DNA from: Rhizobium sp. ACO-34A | GTDB lineage: Bacteria > Pseudomonadota > Alphaproteobacteria > Rhizobiales > Rhizobiaceae | Length of the DNA: 64,000 nucleotides | Assembly (NCBI GenBank): GCA_002600635.1 | Contig: CP021372.1 | Location: forward strand, 451,001-515,000 | Direction: 5' to 3' | In this document: piece after piece, positions 35,293-44,029 of the stretch | Layout: every line of letters starts with the position of its first letter | How positions within the stretch are numbered: position 1 is the first letter of the stretch | Made by a program: the position numbers and the translations under genes | The notes under the pieces: generated by a model | Seen by the model: the letters and a program-made list of their open reading frames with translations, nothing else | Database searches by the model: none | What the model was told of the DNA's origin: nothing

Positions 35293-35955
35293 ATGACCTT
35301 CCGTAACGGCCTTGACTCACTTCTTCGTCCCGAAGACTCCGTTCTCGTCCTGATTGATCATCAGCCCTATCAGCTCGCAAACCTGAACAGTCACGATCCG
35401 CAAGCTGTGGTCAACAGCACGACCGCGTTGGCGAAGCTGGCAAAAGCCTTCGACGTTCCGACCATTCTTACCAGCGTGATCGCGGATCGAGGCGGACTTC
35501 TCTTCAAGCAGATCACCGATGTATTTCCGGACCAGAAGGTCATCGATCGTACCTGGGTAAACACCTGGCAGGATGAAAATGTTGTGAACGTCGTCAAGGC
35601 GACCGGCCGCAAGCAACTGATTATTGCTGGCCTGTGGACCGAGGTTTGTGTCGCAATGCCCGTCATCCAGGCAGCCGGCGAAGGCTGGGACGTGACCGTA
35701 ATCACCGATGCGTCGGGCGGAATTTCGAAGGAGTCTCACGAAGTTGCGGTCCAGCGTATGATCGCGGCTGGCGCGAACCCGATGACCGTGATGGCGCTCG
35801 CTGGCGAATGGCAGCGCGATTGGGCGCGCACCGGGCATGTCGAGCAACTGACCGAGATTCTCATCCAGCACTTTGCTGGCAGCGGCATCGCATATCTGTG
35901 GGAACAGCAGCTTCTCAACACGCCCGTACAGGCGGCCAGCAAGGCCGGTCTGTAA
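35293..35955 (+). CDS. Isochorismatase-family (YcaC-like) hydrolase
   Basis: The 220-residue protein has LVLIDHQPYQLANLNSHD (catalytic Asp near residue 21), TILTSVIADRGG, and the nucleophile region IIAGLWTEVCVAMPVIQA with Cys near residue 118 followed by DVTVITDASGG. These are the Asp-Cys elements of the isochorismatase-like cysteine hydrolases; YcaC-type members act on amides or are uncharacterised. RBS AGGATACAAGT. It probably answers to the divergent LysR gene. A relic of its first codons appears again at 41308. Confidence 0.88.
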   Translation: MTFRNGLDSLLRPEDSVLVLIDHQPYQLANLNSHDPQAVVNSTTALAKLAKAFDVPTILTSVIADRGGLLFKQITDVFPDQKVIDRTWVNTWQDENVVNVVKATGRKQLIIAGLWTEVCVAMPVIQAAGEGWDVTVITDASGGISKESHEVAVQRMIAAGANPMTVMALAGEWQRDWARTGHVEQLTEILIQHFAGSGIAYLWEQQLLNTPVQAASKAGL

Positions 35956-36153
35956 AAGTCGGCCGGGATGGCGGAATCTCGAATTGACGTCGCCGCGAAG
36001 GCCCTCCAGTCGAGCCTCGCCATCCCCACTCAAGCATGTTCGCACAGACGCCGAAAGTGCCTGCGCCCATCGTGATGCCGGCTATTCGAGGGCGGAGATG
36101 AAACTGGCCTCGTAGGTGCGGCGACAGACCTTTGAAATTTGGAAGGACCAAGC

Positions 36154-37185
36154 ATGGAAATCGGTATCGACAGTTTTGCAGCCATCCTTCCTGATCCGAA
36201 AACGGGCAGGCTCCCGTCGCCGACGGATCGCATGGCCGAACTCATCGAGGAGGTCGTCGTCGCAGATCGCGTCGGCCTCGATATCTTCGGTATCGGCGAG
36301 CATCATCGGAGTGAGTTTCTCGATTCCGCTCCGACTATCATTCTGGCCGCGGCCGCGGCCCGCACGACCCGGATCCGGTTGACGAGTGCTGTAACTGTTC
36401 TGAGCGCAGCCGATCCGGTTCGAGTATTCCAGGAGTTTGCGACCCTCGACCTGATTTCCAAAGGTCGGGCCGAACTTGTGGTCGGCCGGGGATCCTTCAT
36501 CGAGGCCTATCCGCTATTCGGCCTGGATACGCGCCACTATGACGAGCTCTTCGCCGAAAAGCTCGACCTGTTTCTCAAGCTCGGGGAAGCGACCGATATC
36601 ACTTGGGAAGGCCGCTTCCGGCCGCAGCTCAAAGGCCAAGGCGTCTTTCCGCGTCCACATCAATCGCGGCTCCCCGTATGGATCGGCGCCGGCGGTTCGC
36701 CAGAATCCTTCGCGCGCGCCGGTGCACTCGGCCTTCCCTTGATGGTGGCGATCATCGGCGGCAGCTTCGAGCGCTTCCGACCACTTGTCGATCTATATCG
36801 CGAAACCGGCCAACGCGCCGGGCATGATCCCGAAAAGCTCAGGGTGGGCGTCCACGCCATGGGCTTTGTCGGCGAGAGCGATTTGGCTGCGAAGGATGCC
36901 TTTTTTCCCGGGTGGGCCCATCTGACGACGAAGATAGGTCGTGAGCGCGGCTGGTCGCCGCCCACGCGCCAGCAGTTCGAGATCATGGCGGGTCCTGACG
37001 GCGCATTCCTTGTCGGCGATCCGAAAACCGTCGCCGCCAAGATGTTGCGGGCAAGCGAGACGCTTGGCGGGCTCTCGCGCATCACCTTTCAAATGAGTAC
37101 CGCGTCGCTCGAGACGGAAGCGATGAAGCAGTCGATCGAACTCTTGGGCACCGAGGTCGCGCCGATCATCAGGGCGAGGCGATAG
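36154..37185 (+). CDS. LLM-class (luciferase-like) flavin oxidoreductase
   Basis: ATG 36154 after GGAAGGACCAAGC gives 343 residues. Family features: MEIGIDSFAAILPD start, DIFGIGEHHRSEFLDSAPTIILAAAA, RLTSAVTVLSAADPVRVFQEFATLDLIS, and RPHQSRLPVWIGAGGSPESFARAGALGLPL. These bind FMN/F420 and oxidise a small substrate using a reduced flavin. It lies between two LysR genes, 199 nt after the isochorismatase-like gene, and only 36 nt before the next LysR gene. Confidence 0.88.
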   Translation: MEIGIDSFAAILPDPKTGRLPSPTDRMAELIEEVVVADRVGLDIFGIGEHHRSEFLDSAPTIILAAAAARTTRIRLTSAVTVLSAADPVRVFQEFATLDLISKGRAELVVGRGSFIEAYPLFGLDTRHYDELFAEKLDLFLKLGEATDITWEGRFRPQLKGQGVFPRPHQSRLPVWIGAGGSPESFARAGALGLPLMVAIIGGSFERFRPLVDLYRETGQRAGHDPEKLRVGVHAMGFVGESDLAAKDAFFPGWAHLTTKIGRERGWSPPTRQQFEIMAGPDGAFLVGDPKTVAAKMLRASETLGGLSRITFQMSTASLETEAMKQSIELLGTEVAPIIRARR

Positions 37186-37221
37186 GACGGGTATCGACCG
37201 TGTCGCAAGGAGGCATGCCAC

Positions 37222-38151
37222 ATGGACATCGAAGATCTTCGGATATTCGTGGAGGTCGCCGACGCAGGGGGGATTACCTCGGCTGCGCGCCGATTGGGGG
37301 TCTCCAAGTCTATGGTCAGCCGCGGCCTAACCAGGATCGAGGGTGCGCTCGGGACCCAGCTTCTTGCACGAACGACGCGGGGCGCTGGCCTGACGGAGGC
37401 CGGAGTGCTGTTTCGGGACTATGCGGCAAGGGTTTGCGCCGAGATCGACATTGCGCGCGAGGCGATCCTGCCGGAAGGTGACTTGCGTGGACGGTTCCGG
37501 GTGGCCGTTCCGCTCACATCGGGTCCGGTCCATTTCGCCCCTGTTCTCGCAAAGATGGCGCGCCACCACCCGCTGCTTCAGATACAAGCCGATTACAGCG
37601 ACCGGTTCGCCGACTTGATCGTCGACGGGTTCGATTGTGCGATCCGTGTCGGCGCTCTTCGTGATTCGAACCTGATGGCAAAACGCGTCGGCCAGATCTA
37701 CGGCAAGCTGGTGGCGAGCCCGGATTATATCAGATTGCATGGCTCGCCGGAGACGCCGGAAGACATCGCATCACACCAGGCTTTGATCGGTGCGGAGACC
37801 TGGAGATTCATGGATGGCGAGAGGATCATCACTGTACAGCCGCAGGGCCGCTTCAGGACGGACAACGGTATGGCGCTTGCGAGCGCCGCCGCTGAAGGGC
37901 TTGGCATCGCCTGGCTCCCTGATTGTGTCACCCGTGAATATCTTGCCTCCGGAGCGCTTGTTCCGATCATGACCCGCTATCCACTACCGGTCGGCGGGGT
38001 CTATGTCGTGCGGCCTCCCAGCCCGCATCCATCCCGAAAGGTGCGGGTCCTGTCGGAGTTGCTGATCGAATCCTTTGAGAAAGACGCCCATCTTTGGGTG
38101 TCGAGATGTGATGCCGCGACAGCGTGTTCCGCTTTCCGCGACACAGCGTAG
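37222..38151 (+). CDS. LysR-family transcriptional regulator (copy 2)
   Basis: The 309-residue protein starts MDIEDLRIFVEVADAGG after AAGGAGGCATGCCAC. HTH: ITSAARRLGVSKSMVSRGLTRIEGALG. The C-terminal block YPLPVGGVYVVRPPSPHPSRKVRVLSELLIESF matches the same region of the two neighbouring LysR paralogues, showing a shared origin. Unlike those two it is co-directional with the upstream oxidoreductase gene and has about 15 extra C-terminal residues. Confidence 0.9.
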   Translation: MDIEDLRIFVEVADAGGITSAARRLGVSKSMVSRGLTRIEGALGTQLLARTTRGAGLTEAGVLFRDYAARVCAEIDIAREAILPEGDLRGRFRVAVPLTSGPVHFAPVLAKMARHHPLLQIQADYSDRFADLIVDGFDCAIRVGALRDSNLMAKRVGQIYGKLVASPDYIRLHGSPETPEDIASHQALIGAETWRFMDGERIITVQPQGRFRTDNGMALASAAAEGLGIAWLPDCVTREYLASGALVPIMTRYPLPVGGVYVVRPPSPHPSRKVRVLSELLIESFEKDAHLWVSRCDAATACSAFRDTA

Positions 38152-38276
38152 CGTTCCCTGCAGCTAGTCGCGGGTCCTGTCGCTTTCTAGTTTCCGTGGC
38201 AGCTTTGGCCGATCGGGTCGCAGGACGAAGCGGTAGCCCGGCGTGGCAATCTTGCAGACTGAAGAGGAGAAGATGC

Positions 38277-39212
38277 ATGAGTTGGAACCCCGCAATCGCA
38301 CCAGCCTGTCCTGATGAGGTCGGCCTGGATGCGATCGACACCCTCATCATTCCACGTTCGCGCGACCTCGGTGGCTTTGAAGTTCGGCGCGCCCTGCCTG
38401 CGCCGAAGCGGCAAATGGTGGGACCGTTCATCTTCTTCGATCAGGTCGGACCCGCAGAGCTGCTGACTGGACAGGGCATCGATGTGAGGCCGCACCCGCA
38501 TATTGGCCTCGGCACCGTCACCTATCTCTATCGTGGCGAATTCCATCACCGCGACAGCACTGGTGCCGACCAGATCATTCGCCCCGGAGCGCTGAACTGG
38601 ATGGTCGCGGGCCGGGGTGTCTCACATTCCGAGCGTACCACGCCAGAGGGCCGCAGCGGGCCGCAAAGCCTGCTGGGGATACAGACCTGGGTGGCGCTTC
38701 CCGACAGCCATGAAGATATGGCGCCGATGTTCGAACATCATGGAACTCAGGCGCTGCCCGTGATCGAGGATCGCGGTGTCACGGTTCGGCTTATCCTGGG
38801 AATCGCCTATGGCAAGGTCGCTCCTGCGACGATGTTTTCCGAGACCTTCTATGCCGATGTCACGCTGGAAGCAGGTGCCCGCCTGCCCATGCCGGACGAT
38901 CACGAGGATCGTGGGATCTATATCGTCGAAGGCTCTATCTCGATCGCCGGCCAGGATTTCGAAGCGCCGCAGATGATGGTGTTTCGTCCCGGTGACAGGA
39001 TCACGGTGACCGCTGGCGACCAAGGTGCAAGGCTTATGGTGCTTGGCGGCGCGACACTTTCAGGACCACGCTATATCTGGTGGAACTTCGTCGCCTCCTC
39101 GAAGGAGCGTATCGAAGAGGCCAAGGCCGAATGGCGTGCCGAGAACTGGGGGAAAGGGCGTTTCGATCTCCCGATTGACGACAGGGACGAGCACATTCCC
39201 TTGCCTGATTGA
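38277..39212 (+). CDS. Pirin-family protein
   Basis: ATG 38277 after GAAGAGGAGAAGATGC gives 311 residues. Pirin markers are visible: VRRALPAPKRQMVGPFIFFDQVGP, RPHPHIGLGTVTYLYRGEFHHRDS with the metal-binding His residues (HPHIGL), and NWMVAGRGVSHSERT. The C-terminal cupin ends with GPRYIWWNFVASSKERIEEAK. Pirins bind iron and some have quercetin dioxygenase activity. It may be regulated by the LysR gene just upstream. Confidence 0.92.
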   Translation: MSWNPAIAPACPDEVGLDAIDTLIIPRSRDLGGFEVRRALPAPKRQMVGPFIFFDQVGPAELLTGQGIDVRPHPHIGLGTVTYLYRGEFHHRDSTGADQIIRPGALNWMVAGRGVSHSERTTPEGRSGPQSLLGIQTWVALPDSHEDMAPMFEHHGTQALPVIEDRGVTVRLILGIAYGKVAPATMFSETFYADVTLEAGARLPMPDDHEDRGIYIVEGSISIAGQDFEAPQMMVFRPGDRITVTAGDQGARLMVLGGATLSGPRYIWWNFVASSKERIEEAKAEWRAENWGKGRFDLPIDDRDEHIPLPD

Positions 39213-39300
39213 GTTTTGCCGATCGGCTTCAATTAAAAGGCCAATCGTGGATGGGGCGGATCGGCAGATTAAACATAGGATTGATGATGGAGGAAATACG

Positions 39301-39588
39301 TTGAGCGAAGAGGTTGAACGGGAAGATGGCGCGTCCAAGGGACGCTACCGGATCGTCGTTGATGGGCACGAAGCCGAGATGACATACAGTCGTGCGGGGC
39401 AGAAGCTGATCATCATCGACCACACGGATGTTCCGGCTGCGTTGCGTGGCCGGAAAATCGGCGAGCAATTGGTCCGCCGGGCGGTCGAGGATGCCCGGCG
39501 CGAAGGCATTACGATCATCCCGCTTTGCCCATTCGCGAAAGCGCAGATCGGACGCCATGCGGAATGGCAGGATGTCTTGAGAAAGTGA
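39301..39588 (+). CDS. Small GNAT-type N-acetyltransferase (YjdJ-like)
   Basis: A TTG at 39301 is the best start because GATGGAGG lies 8 nt before it, giving 95 residues. The frame shows the minimal GNAT fold of about 95 residues: IVVDGHEAEMTYSRAGQKLIIIDHTDVPAALRGRKIGEQLVRRAVEDARREG with the acetyl-CoA loop (R-G-R-K-I-G), then IIPLCPFAKAQIGRH. Such small proteins are usual for this family. It follows the pirin gene and may be in its operon. Confidence 0.8.
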   Translation: MSEEVEREDGASKGRYRIVVDGHEAEMTYSRAGQKLIIIDHTDVPAALRGRKIGEQLVRRAVEDARREGITIIPLCPFAKAQIGRHAEWQDVLRK

Positions 39589-39700
39589 AAAATTCTGCTG
39601 ATGGAACCTGAGCCGGCCATAAGGAATGTTATGCGGAAGAGCACCTACAGGTTTCAGTAGGCAAGGCAGGCCCTTCAAGCTGCCGCCGGAGAGATGAACA

Positions 39701-40042
39701 ATGGCCGAAAACACTCCTGAACTAACTTTGGCAGAGCGCCAGATCGCCGAGGTCATCAGTCGCACCGACAAGGCTCTTGCTGCCGCGGTCTCCTGTGCTC
39801 TGGAAGAGGCGACCAGAAGGGCGCTCGAGGAAATGCGAGCAATTGGCCAGGAAGACGCTGCACCGGCATTGCAATATCTTGCGGCAGTCGTTCATCAGAG
39901 AATGTATTGTCTCATGTGTGGTGCAGACCCGGATACTTTCGAAGGGGGCAATCCCGAAATTGCCTATCACGTTATCCGCAACGCCCAGAATATCGCCAGG
40001 CACTATTGGTCCGCTGACTTCGAGCCTTATCCAGCGAAATAG
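39701..40042 (+). CDS. Hypothetical protein
   Basis: A 113-residue protein with ATG after CCGGAGAGATGAACA. It is acidic and mostly helical; a CLMCGAD motif and a HVIRNAQNIARHYW segment are the only notable parts. A single CxxC pair could bind metal. No family is recognised. It is followed by about 190 nt without genes and then the convergent LysR gene. Confidence 0.6.
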   Translation: MAENTPELTLAERQIAEVISRTDKALAAAVSCALEEATRRALEEMRAIGQEDAAPALQYLAAVVHQRMYCLMCGADPDTFEGGNPEIAYHVIRNAQNIARHYWSADFEPYPAK

Positions 40043-40235
40043 CGCTGGATTATTCATCGACACCCAGTATCGCGCAGTTGTTGCGTCGGTGGTCCCTTAA
40101 ATTGCTGATGAGCTTGGCGATAAGAGAAAGCCCATTCGTGATCGCTGATCCGAGAACCTGATTTAACTTCAGGGAAGCGATCTATTTTGCGAAGCCACAG
40201 AGTTTGAGAGAACCGGTCTACCTGCAAGCTTGCCG

Positions 40236-41162
40236 TCACACACAAGGTGATCGTTCGTCTTGCCTGCCGAGGCCTGCCGCACCGTCCTTGACGGCCGCGG
40301 TTCCGAAACGTTCGATGAGCATTTCAGTCAGAATCCTCACCTTTCGTGAGGGCTGCTGGCCGGGTGGCCTTACGACGAAGATGCCGGCTGGCGGAATCGG
40401 ATAGCGGGTCATGATTGGCACCAATGCGCCCGAACGAATATGATCCGCGACAAGCGGTTCCGGCAGGTAGCCGATCCCAATACCATCCAGAGCGGCAGAT
40501 ACGAGCGATATTCCGCTATCAGCGACAAAGCGTCCCTGGGGACGCACCGTAACGATCCTGTCGCCGTCCATGAATTGCCACATCTCGTTGTCCCGCATGA
40601 CGACTTGATGATTTACGATCTCGTCCGGTGTTACCGGAGCACCGTGAACTTCGATGTATTCAGGACTCGCAACCAGAATGCCGAAGATCGACCCGACACG
40701 TCTCGCGACCAGGACAGAATCTTGAAGATGGCCAAGCCGAATGGCGCAGTCGAAACCCTCTCCGACGAGATCGACGAAACGATCGGTATAGGAAGAGAGG
40801 ATTTGCAGTTGCGGATGTCTGCGCGCCATTTGAGAGAGGATGGGAGCAAAATGTGTCGGGCCAAAAGAAAGCGGTGCAGCGACACGTAACCGGCCGCGAA
40901 GATCTCCTGAGGGAAGAGTGGCGTCCCTTGCAACATCAAACTCATTGCAGATTCTTGCCGCGTGCTCGCGAAACGTCGCGCCAGCTTCGGTCAAGGAGGC
41001 GCCGCGCGTCGTTCGCGCGAGCAATTGAACGCCCAGAAATTGCTCAAGCCGAGCAAGCCGTCGGCTGACGAGCGATTTGGAAACGCCAAGTCGGCGCGCT
41101 GCCTGCGTGACGCCGGAGGCGTCGGCGACTTCCACGAAGGTGCGAAGTTCCTCGATATCCAT
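40236..41162 (-). CDS. LysR-family transcriptional regulator (copy 3)
   Basis: From MDIEELRTFVEVADASG (41162), 308 residues. HTH: VTQAARRLGVSKSLVSRRLARLEQFLG. The C-terminal YPIPPAGIFVVRPPGQQPSRKVRILTEMLIERFG closely matches copies 1 and 2. Its upstream 145 nt resemble those of copy 1 (CGACAC, then GGCA and GATGACCTACCG-like blocks in the same order), and a relic of the isochorismatase start lies beyond, so the regulator-target unit was duplicated. Confidence 0.9.
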   Translation of the reverse strand: MDIEELRTFVEVADASGVTQAARRLGVSKSLVSRRLARLEQFLGVQLLARTTRGASLTEAGATFREHAARICNEFDVARDATLPSGDLRGRLRVAAPLSFGPTHFAPILSQMARRHPQLQILSSYTDRFVDLVGEGFDCAIRLGHLQDSVLVARRVGSIFGILVASPEYIEVHGAPVTPDEIVNHQVVMRDNEMWQFMDGDRIVTVRPQGRFVADSGISLVSAALDGIGIGYLPEPLVADHIRSGALVPIMTRYPIPPAGIFVVRPPGQQPSRKVRILTEMLIERFGTAAVKDGAAGLGRQDERSPCV

Positions 41163-41307
41163 TGGCGTTTCCTTTTCGGCGACACGGTGTGGCATTTTGA
41201 TGACCTACCGTAGCTGAAATTGCAATGGCACTCTCCACCCAGACACTGTCACAAGAGGTCTTTTCTTCCGACGAGTCGGCCCTCAGCGACGGCATACGAG
41301 GATAGTC

Positions 41308-41391
41308 ATGACCTTTCGCGACGGCTTCGGTTCGCGTCTTCGTCCATCGCATGCATCCGTAAGGCGCCGGCTTCCACTTGGCCGCAGTTGA
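41308..41391 (+). pseudogene. Relic of an isochorismatase-type gene start
   Basis: ATG 41308 starts MTFRDGFGSRLRPSHAS and stops after 27 residues. The intact gene at 35293 starts MTFRNGLDSLLRPEDS, so 7 to 8 of the first 12 residues agree, and the position relative to the divergent LysR gene (145 versus 152 nt) is the same. The rest of the gene is missing and is replaced by the upstream region of the amidohydrolase gene. Confidence 0.55.
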
Positions 41392-41416
41392 TAAAAATCA
41401 GTCGAACGAGGATAAA

Positions 41417-43222
41417 ATGACCAGGAGAATATTCATTGCATTTGTGACGATCTTTTCTTTCTCCGCGGTTCAGGCGCAGACAACGCAGGAACAGACCGGC
41501 GCTGACCTGATCGTTTTCAATGCAAGGATCTTTACCGGCAACCGAGCTCAGCCCGAAGCTTCGGCTGTGGCGGTCAAAAAAGGCCGCATTTATTCCGTCG
41601 GCTCCGATGTGGACATTCTCGGTCTGAAGAATTCCAAAACCGAGATTGTCGATGCTCGCAGCCGCAGACTGATCCCGGGCATCATCGATGCCCATATCCA
41701 TGTCCTCAACGATCTGGCCTATAACTACAATGTTCGATGGGATGGGGTCCCGACGCTGCGTGAGGCGTTGACGATGCTGAGCGAGCAGGCCGCACGCACG
41801 CCAGAGGGTCAATGGGTCAAGGTCATCGGAGGCTGGTCCCCCTATCAGTTTGAGGAGAACCGTTTTCCGACACTGGACGAATTGCGCGAAGCCGTGCCCG
41901 ATCGTCCCATGATTGTGCAATATGCCTATAACCAAGCCTTCTTGAACAAGCAGGCGATGGAGACATTTGGAGTGGGCACCGATCGGTTCCCAAAGGTGCC
42001 GGACATCGAATTCGAAAAGGACAGCAGCGGCAATCCCACCGGTGTGGTCCACGGATACACATGGTTGTTTCTTGCTTTGGAAGCCATGGTGCCGCAGCCC
42101 ACGTTCGACGAACAGGTGAGTTCGTTGATTTATAGCATTCACGGTCTGAACCAGTTCGGCGTGACCTCAATCGTCGATAACGGCGGCAGGTGGCCTTATC
42201 CGGAGGCTCAGGCGAGGGTAGCGGTGCTTGCGCAAGATAACCGCCTCAATGTGCGCATGCCCTTTGTGGACTTGCAGCTCGGCGACGGTGGGCCGGTAAA
42301 TATGGTGGATCTGGAAATCGAGGCGATCACGAAAACAGCGCCGATAAGTCCGGGACAGAACCTGCACCCCAACCTGGCACACGGCCATGAATATCGGGGT
42401 GCCGGTGAGGTTCTGAGCGGTGAAGTGCACGATCATGAGAACTTCGACCGCCCGGCGGTCATCATCGAGCCTGAGAAGATGCGGCGCTTCGTCGAGCAGG
42501 ATGTAAGTAAGCTGGTCCAGCGGCGCATCCCGTTCCGCATGCACGTCAGCTACAACGAGAACATCTCGCCCTTTCTCGACGCTCTGGAGAAGGTGAACGA
42601 AACGATCCCGCTCGATGGCCTGAAATGGAGTCTCGAGCACGCTGAGACCATCAGCCCGGAAAACATCGCCCGGGTGAAAAAGCTGGGCGGCGGAATTGCC
42701 CTGGACGCCAAGATGGCACTGCACGGCGATGGTTTCATCAAGACCTATGGTCGCGAGAAGGCGTTGGAAACACCGCATCTGCGCATGCTCGTCGACAGCG
42801 GCATGCCGCTGGCCATGACCACCGATGCCTTCCGGGCAGCGACGTACAATCCATGGGTCGCTTTAAGCTGGATGGTGTCCGGGAAGTCGGTGTCCGGATC
42901 CGAAGTTCTCGCCAGTGACAATCGCCTGTCACGCACCGAGGCGCTGAGACTTTTCACCAGCGGGCCAGCCTGGTTCATGAATGCAGAAGCCGAGCTAGGC
43001 GTAATCGCCCCCGGAAATCTGGCAGACTTCGCCGTTCTCGACAGGGATTACTTCGCCGTGCCGGAAGATCAGATCAAATCCGTCTCTTCTGTGCTCACCG
43101 TCATGGACGGAAAGATAGTCTACGGCGCACAGGACTATAGCGCTCTATCGCCAAAACTACCCGACATCCTTCCGGCTTGGTCACCCGTTAAATACTTCGG
43201 CAGCTATCATGGGGAAAAATGA
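41417..43222 (+). CDS. Amidohydrolase family protein with signal peptide (YtcJ-like)
   Basis: ATG 41417 after GAGGATAAA gives 601 residues with a signal peptide (MTRRIFIAFVTIFSFSAVQA). The amidohydrolase layout is clear: ADLIVFNARIFTGNR, a metal HxH in IIDAHIHVLND, the middle metal region around HMHVSYNE, and the C-terminal LAMTTDAFRA and GVIAPGNLADFAVLDRDYF. It is exported to the periplasm, unusual but known for this branch. It may act on an extracellular amide or lactam, or on an imported substrate of the porin at 44030. Confidence 0.85.
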   Translation: MTRRIFIAFVTIFSFSAVQAQTTQEQTGADLIVFNARIFTGNRAQPEASAVAVKKGRIYSVGSDVDILGLKNSKTEIVDARSRRLIPGIIDAHIHVLNDLAYNYNVRWDGVPTLREALTMLSEQAARTPEGQWVKVIGGWSPYQFEENRFPTLDELREAVPDRPMIVQYAYNQAFLNKQAMETFGVGTDRFPKVPDIEFEKDSSGNPTGVVHGYTWLFLALEAMVPQPTFDEQVSSLIYSIHGLNQFGVTSIVDNGGRWPYPEAQARVAVLAQDNRLNVRMPFVDLQLGDGGPVNMVDLEIEAITKTAPISPGQNLHPNLAHGHEYRGAGEVLSGEVHDHENFDRPAVIIEPEKMRRFVEQDVSKLVQRRIPFRMHVSYNENISPFLDALEKVNETIPLDGLKWSLEHAETISPENIARVKKLGGGIALDAKMALHGDGFIKTYGREKALETPHLRMLVDSGMPLAMTTDAFRAATYNPWVALSWMVSGKSVSGSEVLASDNRLSRTEALRLFTSGPAWFMNAEAELGVIAPGNLADFAVLDRDYFAVPEDQIKSVSSVLTVMDGKIVYGAQDYSALSPKLPDILPAWSPVKYFGSYHGEK

Positions 43223-43387
43223 GGCCAGCGGATGGGCTCTCCCCGCCTTCCCTGGAAGCTCACTGGACTGCGGTTTCGCTGCCCGGCTCTAGCGAACCCC
43301 CTGCCTGCTTTGACAGTGATCTTCCAATACCCCCCGTCGAAAACAACGCGCGTCAAGGGGGCTGTCGCTACATTGAGGATAACAAGA

Positions 43388-43846
43388 ATGGCTGACTTTG
43401 ACTTCCCCGAGAAGAACATATCATCGCTCTTCGCGGACGTGCGCGGACATCACGTTGCGATCCGTGTGCCCGACCGGGACACCGCCATTCAATGGTATCG
43501 GGATAAGCTCGACTGGCGCGTCGTCCACACGTGGGCTTATGGTGACCAACAGCTCGCCTTTCTCGCGCCGCCAGAAGACGATCGGTTCATGGTCGAACTG
43601 CTTGCCGGTGGCGACCCGGGTCCGCACCCGCTGCCGCCATACAAGGGTCTGGCCGATAGCTTGAGATACGCTGGGTACCATCATTTCTGCCTGACCGTTG
43701 CCGATATAGAAGCCACGATGGACGAGTTGCGCCGCCGCGCCGTCAATATCCTCGCCGAACCGTTTCAGGTCGACGAGATCAGCCGCAAGATCGCTTTCGT
43801 CGCCGATCCTTTCGGGAACGTGATTGAATTGGCCGAAGTCATCTAG
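43388..43846 (+). CDS. VOC-superfamily (glyoxalase/bleomycin-resistance) protein
   Basis: The 152-residue protein has two betaalphabetabetabeta modules: GHHVAIRVPDRDTAIQWYRDKLDWRVV and GYHHFCLTVADIEATMDELRRRAV, ending with FVADPFGNVIELAEV. Metal ligands are H (GHHVA), E (FMVELL), H (YHHFC) and E (NVIELAE). Members are glyoxalases, dioxygenases or epimerases. It follows the amidohydrolase, with 165 nt between. Confidence 0.82.
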   Translation: MADFDFPEKNISSLFADVRGHHVAIRVPDRDTAIQWYRDKLDWRVVHTWAYGDQQLAFLAPPEDDRFMVELLAGGDPGPHPLPPYKGLADSLRYAGYHHFCLTVADIEATMDELRRRAVNILAEPFQVDEISRKIAFVADPFGNVIELAEVI

Positions 43847-44029
43847 CATCGCACATGCGCATAGCCTCGCGGACGAAGCCAAAACGATTTCACCATAAAC
43901 GCGCTGCGTGACGGAATCCCACTTTCGGCCAGCCGACACGCAACAGGGATGGCGGTGAGCACCCCATGCTCTGCCTAGTCAGTGATGGCCGGCCTCGATC
44001 ACCCAAAAAGCCGGACATAGGAGGTGTTC

